A stretch of 51,067 bases of DNA from JACRBK01 sp964427955. GTDB lineage: Bacteria > Chloroflexota > Anaerolineae > Aggregatilineales > Aggregatilineaceae. Made by a program: the position numbers and the translations under genes. The stretch lies in contig CAYRWY010000003.1 of the NCBI GenBank assembly GCA_964427955.1, positions 1-51,067 on the forward strand. Reading direction: 5' to 3'. Positions 1 to 8,759 of the stretch are shown piece by piece (position 1 is the first letter of the stretch; every line of letters begins with the position of its first letter). Under the pieces are notes generated by a model. It saw only the letters and a list, made by a program, of their open reading frames with translations, was not told the origin of the DNA and did not search any database.

Positions 1-2
1 TC

Positions 3-1214
3 CAGCGCGTACTCACGTACGCAGGCTACAAAATTCTGATTGCGACGCGCGCTCTGGACGGGATCGACATGGCCAAAAAGCACCGTCCGGATTTGATCTT
101 GACTGACATCAATCTGCCCGACCTGAGCGGGCATGAGATCACGGTGCGGCTGCGTTCCGATCCGCGCCTGGCCACAGTGCCCATCGTCGCCTTGACGGCG
201 CAAAATCACGATTTCGAGCGGGACAAGGCCTTCGTGGCCGGGGTTAGCGGCTACATCACCAAGCCCATCGACGCCATCGGGCTGATCGGCCAGATCGAAG
301 AGTATTTGCAGGGGCGGCGCGACTCTATCGACGTCAGGGCCCTCCAGAACGCCCAGCGCGCTTATAACCAGGAACTGGTAGAGCGCCTCGAGGCCAACGT
401 CCGCGATCTCGAATCGAGCAACCGGGACCTGCGGCGCCTGGACCGGATCAAGGATGATTTCATCCAGCTTACCGCGCACGAACTGCGCACACCGCTCACC
501 ACCGTGTATGGTTACAGCCGCCTGATGCAATCGTCCTTGCCGATCTTGCAGCTCATGGCGCAGGACGCCGAGGTCGGCGCCTGCCTGCTGGGGCTGACCG
601 ACTCGATTGAGCGGCTGTACAACGTCGTGAACGAGATCATCACCATCTCGCGGATTGCCACCGGGCGGATCGATCTGAAACCAGGACCGACCAACCTCTT
701 CGAAATCTTCGAGCACGTGACCAGCGGCTACAAACAGGTATTGATGCAGCGTGGGCTGACCATTACCTACCTGCCCCAGGCCTGGCCGCCGCCGTTTTAT
801 GCGGATGCCGCCCTGTTGGAGCTGGCATTCAACAACCTGATCGGCAATGCCATCAAATATACGCCGGACGGCGGAACGATCACCGTCGATGCGCGGCTCA
901 CCGACGACAACCACATCCGAACCAGCATCAAAGATTCAGGCATCGGGATTGATCCCAAGGACCAGCAGTACATTTTTGACCGGTTTTATACTGCCGGGGA
1001 TACCCAGCTTCACTCGACCAGCAAAACGGCCTTCCGCGGGGGCGGGCTGGGATTGGGGCTGGCGATCAGCCGGGGCATCATCGAGGCGCACGGGGGTAAA
1101 ATCTGGGTGGAAAGCCCCGGGTACGACGAAAAGACGCTGCCGGGGAGCACCTTCTTCGTGGAATTCCCGCTGGATACCCATGCCCCCGACCAGATGCGCC
1201 GGGCCTTCTTATAA
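3..1214 (+). CDS. Hybrid response regulator / sensor histidine kinase, 5'-truncated by window edge
   Basis: The open frame runs in from the window edge; codons before the first ATG (base 69) already read as the start of a receiver domain, so the true start lies upstream. Receiver domain: phospho-acceptor Asp in LILTDINLP (codon at 105-107) and conserved Lys in ITKPID. A short coiled linker leads to a HisKA domain with the autophosphorylated His in TAHELRTPL (bases 477-479), then a HATPase_c domain with N box NLIGNAIKYTPDGG, G1 DSGIGID and G2 GGGLGLGLAI. No membrane segment is visible, so it is probably cytosolic and takes its signal through the receiver domain. This order (REC then kinase) marks a phosphorelay intermediate rather than a classic membrane sensor. 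Only 3 bases separate its stop from the next gene. Confidence 0.9.
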   Translation, partial: QRVLTYAGYKILIATRALDGIDMAKKHRPDLILTDINLPDLSGHEITVRLRSDPRLATVPIVALTAQNHDFERDKAFVAGVSGYITKPIDAIGLIGQIEEYLQGRRDSIDVRALQNAQRAYNQELVERLEANVRDLESSNRDLRRLDRIKDDFIQLTAHELRTPLTTVYGYSRLMQSSLPILQLMAQDAEVGACLLGLTDSIERLYNVVNEIITISRIATGRIDLKPGPTNLFEIFEHVTSGYKQVLMQRGLTITYLPQAWPPPFYADAALLELAFNNLIGNAIKYTPDGGTITVDARLTDDNHIRTSIKDSGIGIDPKDQQYIFDRFYTAGDTQLHSTSKTAFRGGGLGLGLAISRGIIEAHGGKIWVESPGYDEKTLPGSTFFVEFPLDTHAPDQMRRAFL

Positions 1215-1217
1215 GCG

Positions 1218-2291
1218 ATGGAACCCGAGTCTAATTCCGGGCGAACGACTTCGACCGTGGCGCTGCTGTCCCCCTTGTTTCTGGGAGCAGCTCCCGTTTT
1301 GGGCAAACTGGCCCTGCGCGGCGGCTCCGATCCTTTTACGATCGCCGCGCTTCGGACAGGATTGGCCGCCGGGCTGTTGTGGCTGATCTACCTCATCCGC
1401 TGGCGGCGGTATATTTACATTTACCCCGCGGGTCTCTTGGGCTGTGCCGTAGTCGGGATGGTGAACGGGATCAGTTCACTGATGTACTACAACGGCCTGT
1501 ACCGCCTCGACGCGTCGCTGTCACAGCTTCTGAATGGAATGTACCTGGTATTTGTGGTTCTTCTGGTACGGCTGGGTGGACAGACGCTTTCCTGGCGTAC
1601 CGCCCTGCGCGTCCTGCTGGCGCTGTTCGGAATGCTGCTGATCACGGGCGGGGTGCGTGGCCGGGTGGATTGGCTGGGCGTGGGCTTGATGTTGGGGAAC
1701 GCCCTGCTCTTCGCCGGAACCATCATGTTGAGCCAGCGGGTCCTGTGGGAAATGCCGTCGCAAACTGTCACGCTGTACGTGATGACGGTGATGGCAGTGG
1801 TCGTCACAACAGCGCGCGCGGCGTATGACTTCCGCTGGCTGCCCCAAAGCGGCCAGGCGATCTGGGCGATTCTGGCGCTGACGATCACTACCGCGCTGTC
1901 ACGTCTGACCCTATTTTCAGGCGTCAAAACCCTGGGCAGCCTGCAAACCACCCTGTTGACCATTTCCGAGATCGCCGTCGCCATTGGGGGCGCATTCCTG
2001 TTTTTGGACGAAAGTCTTACGGCGATCCAATGGCTGGGGGTGGCAGCTTTCATCAGCAGCGTGCTGCTGCGCTTCGGAGAAAACACCTCGCCGGAAGTCA
2101 TGCCGATGCCCAACATGGCAGGCATCGCCTTCCAGCAAATTGCATTCAGACACGCATTTGTGCACCGGGAGATGTCCCAGGATGAACTCGACGCGCTCCG
2201 GCACATGATGGGCGCCGATGGTCCGCTGCCTTCAGAGCCGCCGCTGACATATCCTACTCCTCCTGACTCCGCCCCCCCCAGGCTAGACTAG
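1218..2291 (+). CDS. EamA/DMT-family transporter
   Basis: A 357-residue polytopic membrane protein with about ten hydrophobic segments in two internally similar halves, the plan of drug/metabolite (EamA) transporters. The N-terminal LSPLFLGAAPVLGKLALRG resembles the first helix of the family, and the second half contains SLQTTLLTISEIAVAIGGAFLFLDE, with the conserved Glu-containing EamA helix. About 60 hydrophilic, Pro-rich residues follow the last helix, longer than usual for the family. Substrate cannot be told from sequence. The ATG follows the kinase stop by 3 bases with no clear ribosome-binding site, so translational coupling is likely. Its TAG stop shares the tetranucleotide CTAG with the stop of the convergent HEAT gene. 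Confidence 0.85.
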   Translation: MEPESNSGRTTSTVALLSPLFLGAAPVLGKLALRGGSDPFTIAALRTGLAAGLLWLIYLIRWRRYIYIYPAGLLGCAVVGMVNGISSLMYYNGLYRLDASLSQLLNGMYLVFVVLLVRLGGQTLSWRTALRVLLALFGMLLITGGVRGRVDWLGVGLMLGNALLFAGTIMLSQRVLWEMPSQTVTLYVMTVMAVVVTTARAAYDFRWLPQSGQAIWAILALTITTALSRLTLFSGVKTLGSLQTTLLTISEIAVAIGGAFLFLDESLTAIQWLGVAAFISSVLLRFGENTSPEVMPMPNMAGIAFQQIAFRHAFVHREMSQDELDALRHMMGADGPLPSEPPLTYPTPPDSAPPRLD

Positions 2292-3301
2292 GGTTTGTCC
2301 AGGCTGCGCTGTTTGAGAAAGGCGATCAACTTCTTGACCGGCTGAGTGACGCTGCCCAGACGCTCTGGCGGCGGCAGTTGAGACTCTGGCGGCGGGTCGG
2401 CAGCACGCTGGATCGGAACCGTATCCGCATTCGACGGGGCAGGTTCGACTACTTTGGCCGGTTCCGCGTGGGCCGGTGGCGGAACAGGAGATACTTCAGC
2501 CACCGCTTCCGGCACGTCAGGCGGAACGGGAGGCGCTGGTGCTACCACAGGCGGCGCGACAGGTTCGGCGGATGCTGCGGGGGCCGTCTGAGGGGCAGCC
2601 GCCGGGGCAGGCGATCCCCCGGAAGGCAGCGTCGTGAAACGCGCGCGCAAAGCCGCAATCGCATCTGCCGTGCCGATGCGGCGCAGCGCCGCGGCTGCCG
2701 TCCGGCGCACGACCGGATTCGGATCGTCCAACGCGGTACTGAGAGGTTCGACCGCCCAGGCAGCCTGGAGCTGACCTAACACGGCAGCGGCATTCCGGCG
2801 GACTTCCCACGAGTCACGCCGGAGCGCGCCCAGGAGCGTGACCACTGCCGGAGCACTCTTGAGCTGCAACAGGGCTTCCGCCGCCGCCAGCCTGACCTTG
2901 GGCGGGGAGGAGGAGTTCTGGAAGAGAATAACCAGCGGTTCGACGGCGGTGCGGTTGCCCAACTCGCCCAGGGCTTGCGCCGCCGTGACGACGTTCTCCG
3001 GGTGGCGGCTTTTCAGCGCGTCGATCAGCCCGTGCACATCTTTGGACTTGATCAGGGACGTCACATCGGTCTGGTGGTCGAGGATATACAGGGCAGCAAA
3101 CAAGCTCTTGCGAGCCGACTCATCCGTCTCGACTTGCAGCGCGCGTTTGAGGGCGGGCACTGCCGGGTTGGCGTCAATCATCCGCAAGGCAATAGCCGCA
3201 CGTTTGCGCACTTCCGGATCAGGGAACTGAAGGGCCGCGATCAGGCCTTGCACATCGTGATGGGCTTGAAGCTGCCACACATTGGGTCGGGAGACTTCCA
3301 C
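2288..3301 (-). CDS. HEAT-repeat protein with Pro/Ala-rich linker
   Basis: A 337-residue protein. Residues about 10-230 are tandem HEAT/PBS-lyase-type helical repeats (for example DPNPVVRRTAAAALRRIG and PDPEVRKRAAIALRMI), which usually make a protein-protein scaffold. Residues about 235-300 are a Pro/Ala/Val-rich disordered linker, and a short charged C-terminal segment ends LIAFLKQRSLDKP. No signal peptide or catalytic motif is visible, so the function is unknown; it may be an adaptor. The start is GTG, preceded by AAGGTGAG at about 7 bases. It is divergent from the PP2C gene and convergent with the transporter. Confidence 0.8.
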   Translation of the reverse strand: MEVSRPNVWQLQAHHDVQGLIAALQFPDPEVRKRAAIALRMIDANPAVPALKRALQVETDESARKSLFAALYILDHQTDVTSLIKSKDVHGLIDALKSRHPENVVTAAQALGELGNRTAVEPLVILFQNSSSPPKVRLAAAEALLQLKSAPAVVTLLGALRRDSWEVRRNAAAVLGQLQAAWAVEPLSTALDDPNPVVRRTAAAALRRIGTADAIAALRARFTTLPSGGSPAPAAAPQTAPAASAEPVAPPVVAPAPPVPPDVPEAVAEVSPVPPPAHAEPAKVVEPAPSNADTVPIQRAADPPPESQLPPPERLGSVTQPVKKLIAFLKQRSLDKP

Positions 3302-3478
3302 GCTGACTCACCTTATTGGCTGCAATTGCATTAGAATTATGCCATAAGTAGTGCAAAATCCAAACCGATCCGCCCAGGCAATGGCGGCAAAACGCGACGA
3401 GGACGGAATTCGACTTGCACCGTAGCCTGGGGGCAGTAAAATCAAGTAGAAGCTACGTTACCGATTCGGAGATTTGGG

Positions 3479-4753
3479 ATGGAAACACGAACGTGTCCAA
3501 ACTGCGGGCACGCCAATCTGCCACGTGCGGTCTTTTGTTTCCAGTGCGGGACCAATCTGGATGATCCACCTGTCGTGCGTGGAATTCATCAGCAGCGCCG
3601 CCATGTCGAAGATGCCATGCGCTATGTCCAGGGACGCGAGAACAGCCTGGAACCCGATCTGGTCAAAAAACTGCGCGAAGCCAAGGCCAAGCTCCCGCCA
3701 CCTATCGACGGAACGCCCGTGACCTGCCTGCGGTGCGGCACACCCAACAAACCTCTGGCGCGCTATTGCATTGGCTGCGGCGCGACCCTCTCCATTCCCG
3801 ATGAAGTCGGCCAGTCGCACCCGGTCCCGCGCGCGGCAGCGTTGAGCAATGTAGGCCGCGTGCGCGACAACAACGAAGATCGCGTCGGGCTGTGGGCCCG
3901 GCACGGCGTCGTGTTGGCGCTGGTGGCGGATGGCATGGGCGGCGCGGTAGCCGGTGAAGAAGCCAGCCGGCTCGTCGTGGAAGCCGTCCAGGCAGATTTT
4001 CTCGGAGAAGCGCGAGGCAGTGAAACCCTGCGCGAAATCTCCGAGGATGAGATCTCCGACAAGCTGCGTTCCGCCGTGCGCCGGGCCAACCGGGCGGTGA
4101 TCAGCCGGGCGACGGAACATCCCGAATTTCAGGGCATGGGAACGACCATGACACTGGCCTTTGTGCGTGACAGCCGGGTGATCATCGCGCACGTCGGCGA
4201 CAGCCGCGCCTATCTGGTCGATGGCCGGGAGAACTGGATCAACCAGATCACAGACGATCACAGCTTCGTCGAGGCGCTGCTGGCCTCCGGGCACATCACT
4301 GCCGAGCAAGCCGCCGTCCACCCCATGCGCAACGTGCTCTACCGGGCGCTCGGCCAGGTCGAAGATACCGAAGCCGACCTTTACAGCCGGACGCTGGCCG
4401 AAGGCGATTGGCTGATCCTGTGCTCGGACGGGTTGACACGCCACGTCACCCCCGCGGAGATCGCCGAAACCGCCGCAACCCACAGCACCCCTGAAGAAGT
4501 CGCCCAGGCGCTGATCGACCGGGCCAACAGCCGAGGGGGCGAGGACAATATCAGCGCGGTGGTCATCTTGATGGAAAGCGCCGACGCCATCGCGCCGGAG
4601 GCCCCTCCCGATCCTGCGATCTACACCGATACTGAGATCGGTCTGTACCAGGCCCCGCCCACCGACGAGGGGGGTCTCGACGATACGACCCTCGAACTGC
4701 CTTCCGGGACGCTCAACGTGGACGATGCCCCGGACGACGAAGCAGAAAATTGA
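3479..4753 (+). CDS. PP2C-family Ser/Thr phosphatase with two N-terminal zinc ribbons
   Basis: A 424-residue cytosolic protein. Two zinc ribbons precede the catalytic domain: CPNCGHAN...CFQCG (residues about 6-24) and CLRCGTPN...CIGCG (about 82-100). The PP2C domain starts at about residue 120 with VRDNNEDRVG, then the metal-binding VADGMGGAVAGEEAS, GMGTTMTLAFV, HVGDSRAYLV, CSDGL and GEDNISAVV; all acidic metal ligands of bacterial PPM phosphatases are present. The last 60 residues are acidic and probably disordered. It should remove phosphate from Ser/Thr targets of Hanks-type kinases, but no such kinase lies in the window. ATG is preceded by GGAG, and a strong terminator follows. Confidence 0.92.
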   Translation: METRTCPNCGHANLPRAVFCFQCGTNLDDPPVVRGIHQQRRHVEDAMRYVQGRENSLEPDLVKKLREAKAKLPPPIDGTPVTCLRCGTPNKPLARYCIGCGATLSIPDEVGQSHPVPRAAALSNVGRVRDNNEDRVGLWARHGVVLALVADGMGGAVAGEEASRLVVEAVQADFLGEARGSETLREISEDEISDKLRSAVRRANRAVISRATEHPEFQGMGTTMTLAFVRDSRVIIAHVGDSRAYLVDGRENWINQITDDHSFVEALLASGHITAEQAAVHPMRNVLYRALGQVEDTEADLYSRTLAEGDWLILCSDGLTRHVTPAEIAETAATHSTPEEVAQALIDRANSRGGEDNISAVVILMESADAIAPEAPPDPAIYTDTEIGLYQAPPTDEGGLDDTTLELPSGTLNVDDAPDDEAEN

Positions 4754-4762
4754 TTCTCAAAC

Positions 4763-4788
4763 AACAAGCGCCCCGTGGGGCGCTTGTT
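4763..4788 (+). terminator. Intrinsic terminator after the PP2C gene
   Basis: A perfect 12-bp inverted repeat (AACAAGCGCCCC / GGGGCGCTTGTT) sits directly after the PP2C stop. Only a weak T-rich tail follows on either strand. It lies between two convergent genes and may serve both. Confidence 0.8.
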
Positions 4789-4816
4789 CGTCTCAGCCGT
4801 ATACGGCAAGCGTTGT

Positions 4817-6163
4817 TCACTCCGCCGTCACGAGTTGAATATCATCGATCCAGATCGTCCCCACCTGGGGATTCTCCCAGTGACCGACGTTGAACGCCAT
4901 CCACGCCACCTGAGCGGGATCGAACGTACTCACGCCCGCATCGCCAAACCATTCGGCCTTGCTCAAGTCCGACCAGTAGATCGTCACCTGCGACCATGTG
5001 TCGCCGCCGGTGGCAAGCTCCACCTCGAACGGAGTCGCCTCCGAACCTCCCGTCGGATCGACCACCGCCGCGGCGAAGACCAGCACCAGATCGGGCTGAT
5101 CGGCGTGCCAGTAGAAGCTGATACCGTCGGCGTCAGCCCAGGCCGAATCGGGCGCAAAATTCAGCCCGCAGCCCGCGCTGCCGCCGCCCGGAATATCGAA
5201 TACCAGGCGCAGCGCGTGCTCGCCGCTGTGCGCCGTCGTATCCACATCACAGGCAAAGTGATTGACCGGATCGTTGGTGTAGTCCCACCGGCTGTCCGGC
5301 ATTTCGGGACCCTCGAAATCGGCCAGCAGATCGCCGGGCGTAGATGAACTGGGGGTAGTATCGCCGAAAGTGGTATCAGGAGCGAGGGCAGGTGCCGCTT
5401 CAGGTACAAACTGGCGGATGGCCTGGTCCACAAAATCGGCAAAGAGCGGACCGATGGTGCGGTTAGCCAGTTCGTTAGGATGGCTGTCGGTCGGATCTTC
5501 TCCCCGATACGCCGCACGCAGGAAGCCGCTCTCATCCGCCAGCAGATTGAAGAAATCGAAAACGGCCAGATTCGGATGGCCGTCCAGATAGTCTGCCGAC
5601 GTGAGATATTCCGCCCAACGCCTAGCCCGCGCCGCCGCTTCGGGAGCGGTCGAGTCGGGCACCAGGGGGGGAATGGTGAGTGCGATGAACAGCCTGTCAG
5701 GGTGCTGATCGATCACGTCGCGAATGCTCAAAGCATAACTGCGGTAGGTCTCGAATTGATCTTCGCTCTGGATGTCCGCATTGGGGAAACAACTCTTGAA
5801 GATGATCACGTCGTACTCGAGCATGTGGCTGAAAGTATTGGACGGCGGATCGGTCACGTCCTGGTTGAAGATGGCATACCAGCCGTCCGGATCGGTGTTG
5901 TCACCCGGCACATCCCAGTTGATCCCCAGCGGAACACCGTCGGGACCGGTCAGGCCATCGCCGTTATAACCGTGATCCCAGAACTCGTAGCCGAGACCGG
6001 CGAAGGCCGCGCGCACGCCGCCTTGATCGACCAGACCCTGCCCGGTCGAATGGTGCATGAAGATAATCCGCACCGGCTCTCCCTGCGCTTGCGCGGCGTG
6101 AGGAACTGGTGTCAGGCCGAACGACATCAACGCTATGATCAACCCTAACGTACGTCTTTTCAT
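4817..6163 (-). CDS. Secreted SGNH/GDSL-hydrolase-like protein with C-terminal CBM11/jelly-roll-like domain
   Basis: A 448-residue exported protein. Residues 1-26 are a Sec signal peptide (KRR, hydrophobic core, AQA cleavage site). The first domain begins VRIIFMHHSTGQ, where the Ser may be the nucleophile, and ends with DPTDSHPNELANR, which matches the Asp/His block V of SGNH esterases. A Thr/Ser/Pro linker (about 265-285) leads to a domain starting LLADFEGPEMPDSRWDY and ending TIWIDDIQLV, a beta-sandwich pattern seen in CBM11 and related carbohydrate-binding modules. A polysaccharide esterase role is inference. A strong GAGGAG ribosome-binding site precedes the ATG. It is the last gene of a leftward operon with two cNMP-binding proteins. 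Confidence 0.65.
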   Translation of the reverse strand: MKRRTLGLIIALMSFGLTPVPHAAQAQGEPVRIIFMHHSTGQGLVDQGGVRAAFAGLGYEFWDHGYNGDGLTGPDGVPLGINWDVPGDNTDPDGWYAIFNQDVTDPPSNTFSHMLEYDVIIFKSCFPNADIQSEDQFETYRSYALSIRDVIDQHPDRLFIALTIPPLVPDSTAPEAAARARRWAEYLTSADYLDGHPNLAVFDFFNLLADESGFLRAAYRGEDPTDSHPNELANRTIGPLFADFVDQAIRQFVPEAAPALAPDTTFGDTTPSSSTPGDLLADFEGPEMPDSRWDYTNDPVNHFACDVDTTAHSGEHALRLVFDIPGGGSAGCGLNFAPDSAWADADGISFYWHADQPDLVLVFAAAVVDPTGGSEATPFEVELATGGDTWSQVTIYWSDLSKAEWFGDAGVSTFDPAQVAWMAFNVGHWENPQVGTIWIDDIQLVTAE

Positions 6164-6196
6164 CGTCTTCTCTCCTCAACATTCCCCGCGGGCCGG

Positions 6197-6802
6197 TCAT
6201 GAAGAAGTCTGCGATGAATCCAACTCCTGTTGGAGGGTGTGTTCGCGGGCCTGCACGCCTTGCACCATCTGGACGAAACTCTGAAGCAGTCCCTGGATCT
6301 CGGCATCGGTCTCCGAATCCGGGATCGCTTGCACCGCCTGGTCGTAATGGCCTTCCATGAGCTGCCGGGTGGCATCCATGACCTTCTGGAGATAGGTCGT
6401 CGTATAGCGCACTCGCTCGGCCAGGTTGCGCATCATCGACAGGCCGACCAGCGGACGCTCTTTGAGAAAACTCAGGAAGTCCTCACGCTGCAAGATCAGG
6501 ACCTCCAGATCGTCCGCGGCTGCTGCCGACGCCGAGCGAGGCTGCTGGTCCAGGACCGAAAATTCTCCAAACATCTGGCTGAGATAGCGGAGGGTCAGCT
6601 CGTTGCCCTGGGCATCCTGGGTGAAGATCCGAACGCGCCCAGACAGGATGATATACATGGCATGACCGGGATCGCCCTTCCGAAATAGCACCGTCCCGTG
6701 GGGGAAAGACCGGCGCTGCATAACTTGAATCAGGGCCTCACGGTCTTCCAGTTTGACCCCCTTGAACAGGGGAGAGTCTTCAAGGTATTCTGCGACGTTC
6801 AA
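6197..6802 (-). CDS. Cyclic nucleotide-binding domain protein (no DNA-binding domain)
   Basis: A 201-residue protein dominated by one cNMP-binding domain (about residues 10-130). Its phosphate-binding cassette GEFSVLDQQPRSA keeps the Glu and Arg that contact cyclic nucleotide. There is no helix-turn-helix; the C-terminus is a helical stretch (RYTTTYLQKVMDATRQL...GHYDQAV) that matches the end of the neighbouring PrsW fusion. The earliest possible start is TTG at 6802, because an in-frame TGA lies just upstream; the ribosome-binding site is weak. It sits 21 bases downstream of the PrsW fusion and is probably co-transcribed with it. It may be a stand-alone sensor or modulator of that protease (inference). 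Confidence 0.85.
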   Translation of the reverse strand: MNVAEYLEDSPLFKGVKLEDREALIQVMQRRSFPHGTVLFRKGDPGHAMYIILSGRVRIFTQDAQGNELTLRYLSQMFGEFSVLDQQPRSASAAAADDLEVLILQREDFLSFLKERPLVGLSMMRNLAERVRYTTTYLQKVMDATRQLMEGHYDQAVQAIPDSETDAEIQGLLQSFVQMVQGVQAREHTLQQELDSSQTSS

Positions 6803-6823
6803 GAGTCACCGATCCATCACTGA

Positions 6824-8602
6824 TCAAGATTCTTTGGGTACGCTCCCGGATCGCATCACATTTTCGCGCTGCTGCAAGACCGCCGCCACTTTGGAGAAGA
6901 GACTGCCGATCATTGACGGCGTCTCTTCTGAAATGTCGGTCGGCTCCAGCGCGACCGGGGCTTCCTGTGCAGCCATAGAAGAAGGCGCCGCCGCCGGAAC
7001 TCCCGCCAGCACGGCATAATCCCCCTGCCCGATGCGTTTCATCCAGCTTACACTGGTTTCAATCGAGTCGGTGGTATAGCGCGCTTTCCCGGCCAGGTAT
7101 TGCAGCATGGCCATCACCACCTGGGGACGACTCTGGATGAACAACTGGAACAGGTTGCGCGGCAGCATCAACAGCCGGACTGCACCGTCGGCCTGCGCCC
7201 GGGCCGAGCGCGGCTGGCCATCCAGCAGGGCCAACTCTCCCACGACATTCCCCGGCCCCAGGCTGCGCAGCAGACGTTCCTGGCCGGACCGGTCGTGGAC
7301 GTAGATGCCGATGTCACCTTCTTCGATCAGGTACATCTCGTTGCCTTCGTCGCCCTCGTTGAACAGGACGTGCCCGCCGTCGAAATTCTGGACGGTGATT
7401 CCCCGGCTCAGGTTCTCCAGGTTGGCCAACGAGACATTGCTGAAGATCTCGATCCGGCTCAAACGCTGGGCCATCTCCTCCAACTGCTGCGACGAGAAAG
7501 TTCGCGATAGTTCGGCGACCCGCATGAACATGTCGAAGGTGTGCACCAGAGACGGATCGGATTGGGCAAATTCCTGCTGGAGCGCCTCCTGCATCGCCGC
7601 GTCATCGCTGGGAAACACCGACTGCACGTACAGCCGCACCGGGGCGTCCAACTTCTTGCGAAGCTGCTCGATCTCCTGGCGGTATTCGGCGATCTCTTCT
7701 TCCCAGGCTTTGCGCAGCCGGTCGCTGACATCGCTGTTCAGATTGTTTTGCAGGATGCCAATATTGGCTTGTATCGCCAGCAGGCGGCGGATTTGAGCAA
7801 TCGGCTCTGCGCCAAACGTCTCGCCCAGCTCGCCGAAGATCTGCTCGATGCTCGCGCCGCCGAGCCGCTGCACGGCTTCCCGCTCGCCCACCGACACCCC
7901 GACGTTCAGGCCAAGCGACTGGGCAAAGCGTTTTTTCTCGACGGCCAAACCCTGATTGATCTGCCAGGCGATAAAGATCCCGCCGCCGATCCCGATCCCA
8001 ATGGCCACCATCAGGAGGGTGAGTCCCTCCAACTGGTGCGCGAGGTTGTTATAGAGCGCATGGACGCCAATGGCCAACGCGATCCCGACCACCGGCAAAA
8101 TGTCGCGCTGAACGCTGGTCGCCCGGCGCAGCCGTCCCAGCGAAATCCCGACCAGACCGCTGGCCGTGGCGTGCATCAAGGAGGTGGATAGGGTGCGGCT
8201 GATGGCGGTGCCCAAGACGGCGTCGCCCGCGCCCGGCAGGTAGATGAACAGGTTTTCGGACAGGGCGAACCCGATCCCGACCGCGATCCCGTATACCGCC
8301 CCATCGACGATGTAGCGAAAGCGCGGGTTCCGAACCAGGTAGACCAGCACGACCAGTTTCAGCAGTTCCTCAATCACCGGCGCTGCACCACCGGTCAGGG
8401 TGTCATACGTCACGCCGCGATCCAGAATCGCGTTGTTGATAATCCAGGCCAACAAAAACGCGCCCGTGGCTCCCCACCCGACGCAGAGCAAGATCGTGCT
8501 GGGCTTGCCGGTGCCAAACACGTCGAGCAGCACAAACAGATAGATCGTGAAAACCGGAATGGTGATGGCGATGATATAGGCAATCAGGGTAACGGCATTC
8601 AT
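6824..8602 (-). CDS. PrsW-family intramembrane protease fused to a cyclic nucleotide-binding domain
   Basis: A 592-residue protein. Residues 1-230 form about eight membrane segments with the PrsW/CPBP signatures: EELLK (about 80), FALSEN (about 115), the His-containing HATASGLVGISLG, and GVHALYNN. In Bacillus, PrsW starts anti-sigma-factor cleavage. A soluble helical linker (about 235-390, partly coiled coil EEEIAEYRQEIEQLRKKL) leads to a canonical cNMP domain (about 395-510) with cassette GELALLDGQPRSA, then a helical tail. Membrane proteolysis gated by cyclic nucleotide is the obvious inference. ATG at 8602 is preferred over TTG at 8608. A TGC-TACAAT extended -10 lies about 60 bases upstream on this strand. 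It heads the operon. Confidence 0.85.
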   Translation of the reverse strand: MNAVTLIAYIIAITIPVFTIYLFVLLDVFGTGKPSTILLCVGWGATGAFLLAWIINNAILDRGVTYDTLTGGAAPVIEELLKLVVLVYLVRNPRFRYIVDGAVYGIAVGIGFALSENLFIYLPGAGDAVLGTAISRTLSTSLMHATASGLVGISLGRLRRATSVQRDILPVVGIALAIGVHALYNNLAHQLEGLTLLMVAIGIGIGGGIFIAWQINQGLAVEKKRFAQSLGLNVGVSVGEREAVQRLGGASIEQIFGELGETFGAEPIAQIRRLLAIQANIGILQNNLNSDVSDRLRKAWEEEIAEYRQEIEQLRKKLDAPVRLYVQSVFPSDDAAMQEALQQEFAQSDPSLVHTFDMFMRVAELSRTFSSQQLEEMAQRLSRIEIFSNVSLANLENLSRGITVQNFDGGHVLFNEGDEGNEMYLIEEGDIGIYVHDRSGQERLLRSLGPGNVVGELALLDGQPRSARAQADGAVRLLMLPRNLFQLFIQSRPQVVMAMLQYLAGKARYTTDSIETSVSWMKRIGQGDYAVLAGVPAAAPSSMAAQEAPVALEPTDISEETPSMIGSLFSKVAAVLQQRENVMRSGSVPKES

Positions 8603-8661
8603 GGTCAACCTGTCAGAAAAGGCGTGTGCTAGAACCGGCAGCCGCCGTACTCATCATGCTT

Positions 8662-8670
8662 ATTGTAGCA
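8662..8670 (-). promoter_or_regulatory. Candidate extended -10 promoter for the PrsW operon
   Basis: On the minus strand the sequence TGC followed by TACAAT forms an extended -10 element about 60 bases upstream of the PrsW start. No good -35 is obvious. Confidence 0.4.
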
Positions 8671-8738
8671 GACGTGGCCATTCAACAAAACCGGGGAGAC
8701 AGCGTTCGTAAATAATTCCTAAGAACGTGCTCAACAAG

Positions 8739-8759
8739 GTTGACTCCCAATGACTCAAG
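8739..8759 (+). promoter_or_regulatory. HAIR-like HspR operator
   Basis: GTTGACT-N7-ACTCAAG. The right half-site is identical to the HspR-associated inverted repeat consensus (CTTGAGT-N7-ACTCAAG), and the left half matches five of seven positions with the correct 7-base spacing. It overlaps the -35 hexamer and spacer of the promoter, so bound HspR would block RNA polymerase. An hspR homologue is the third gene of the same operon. Confidence 0.7.
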
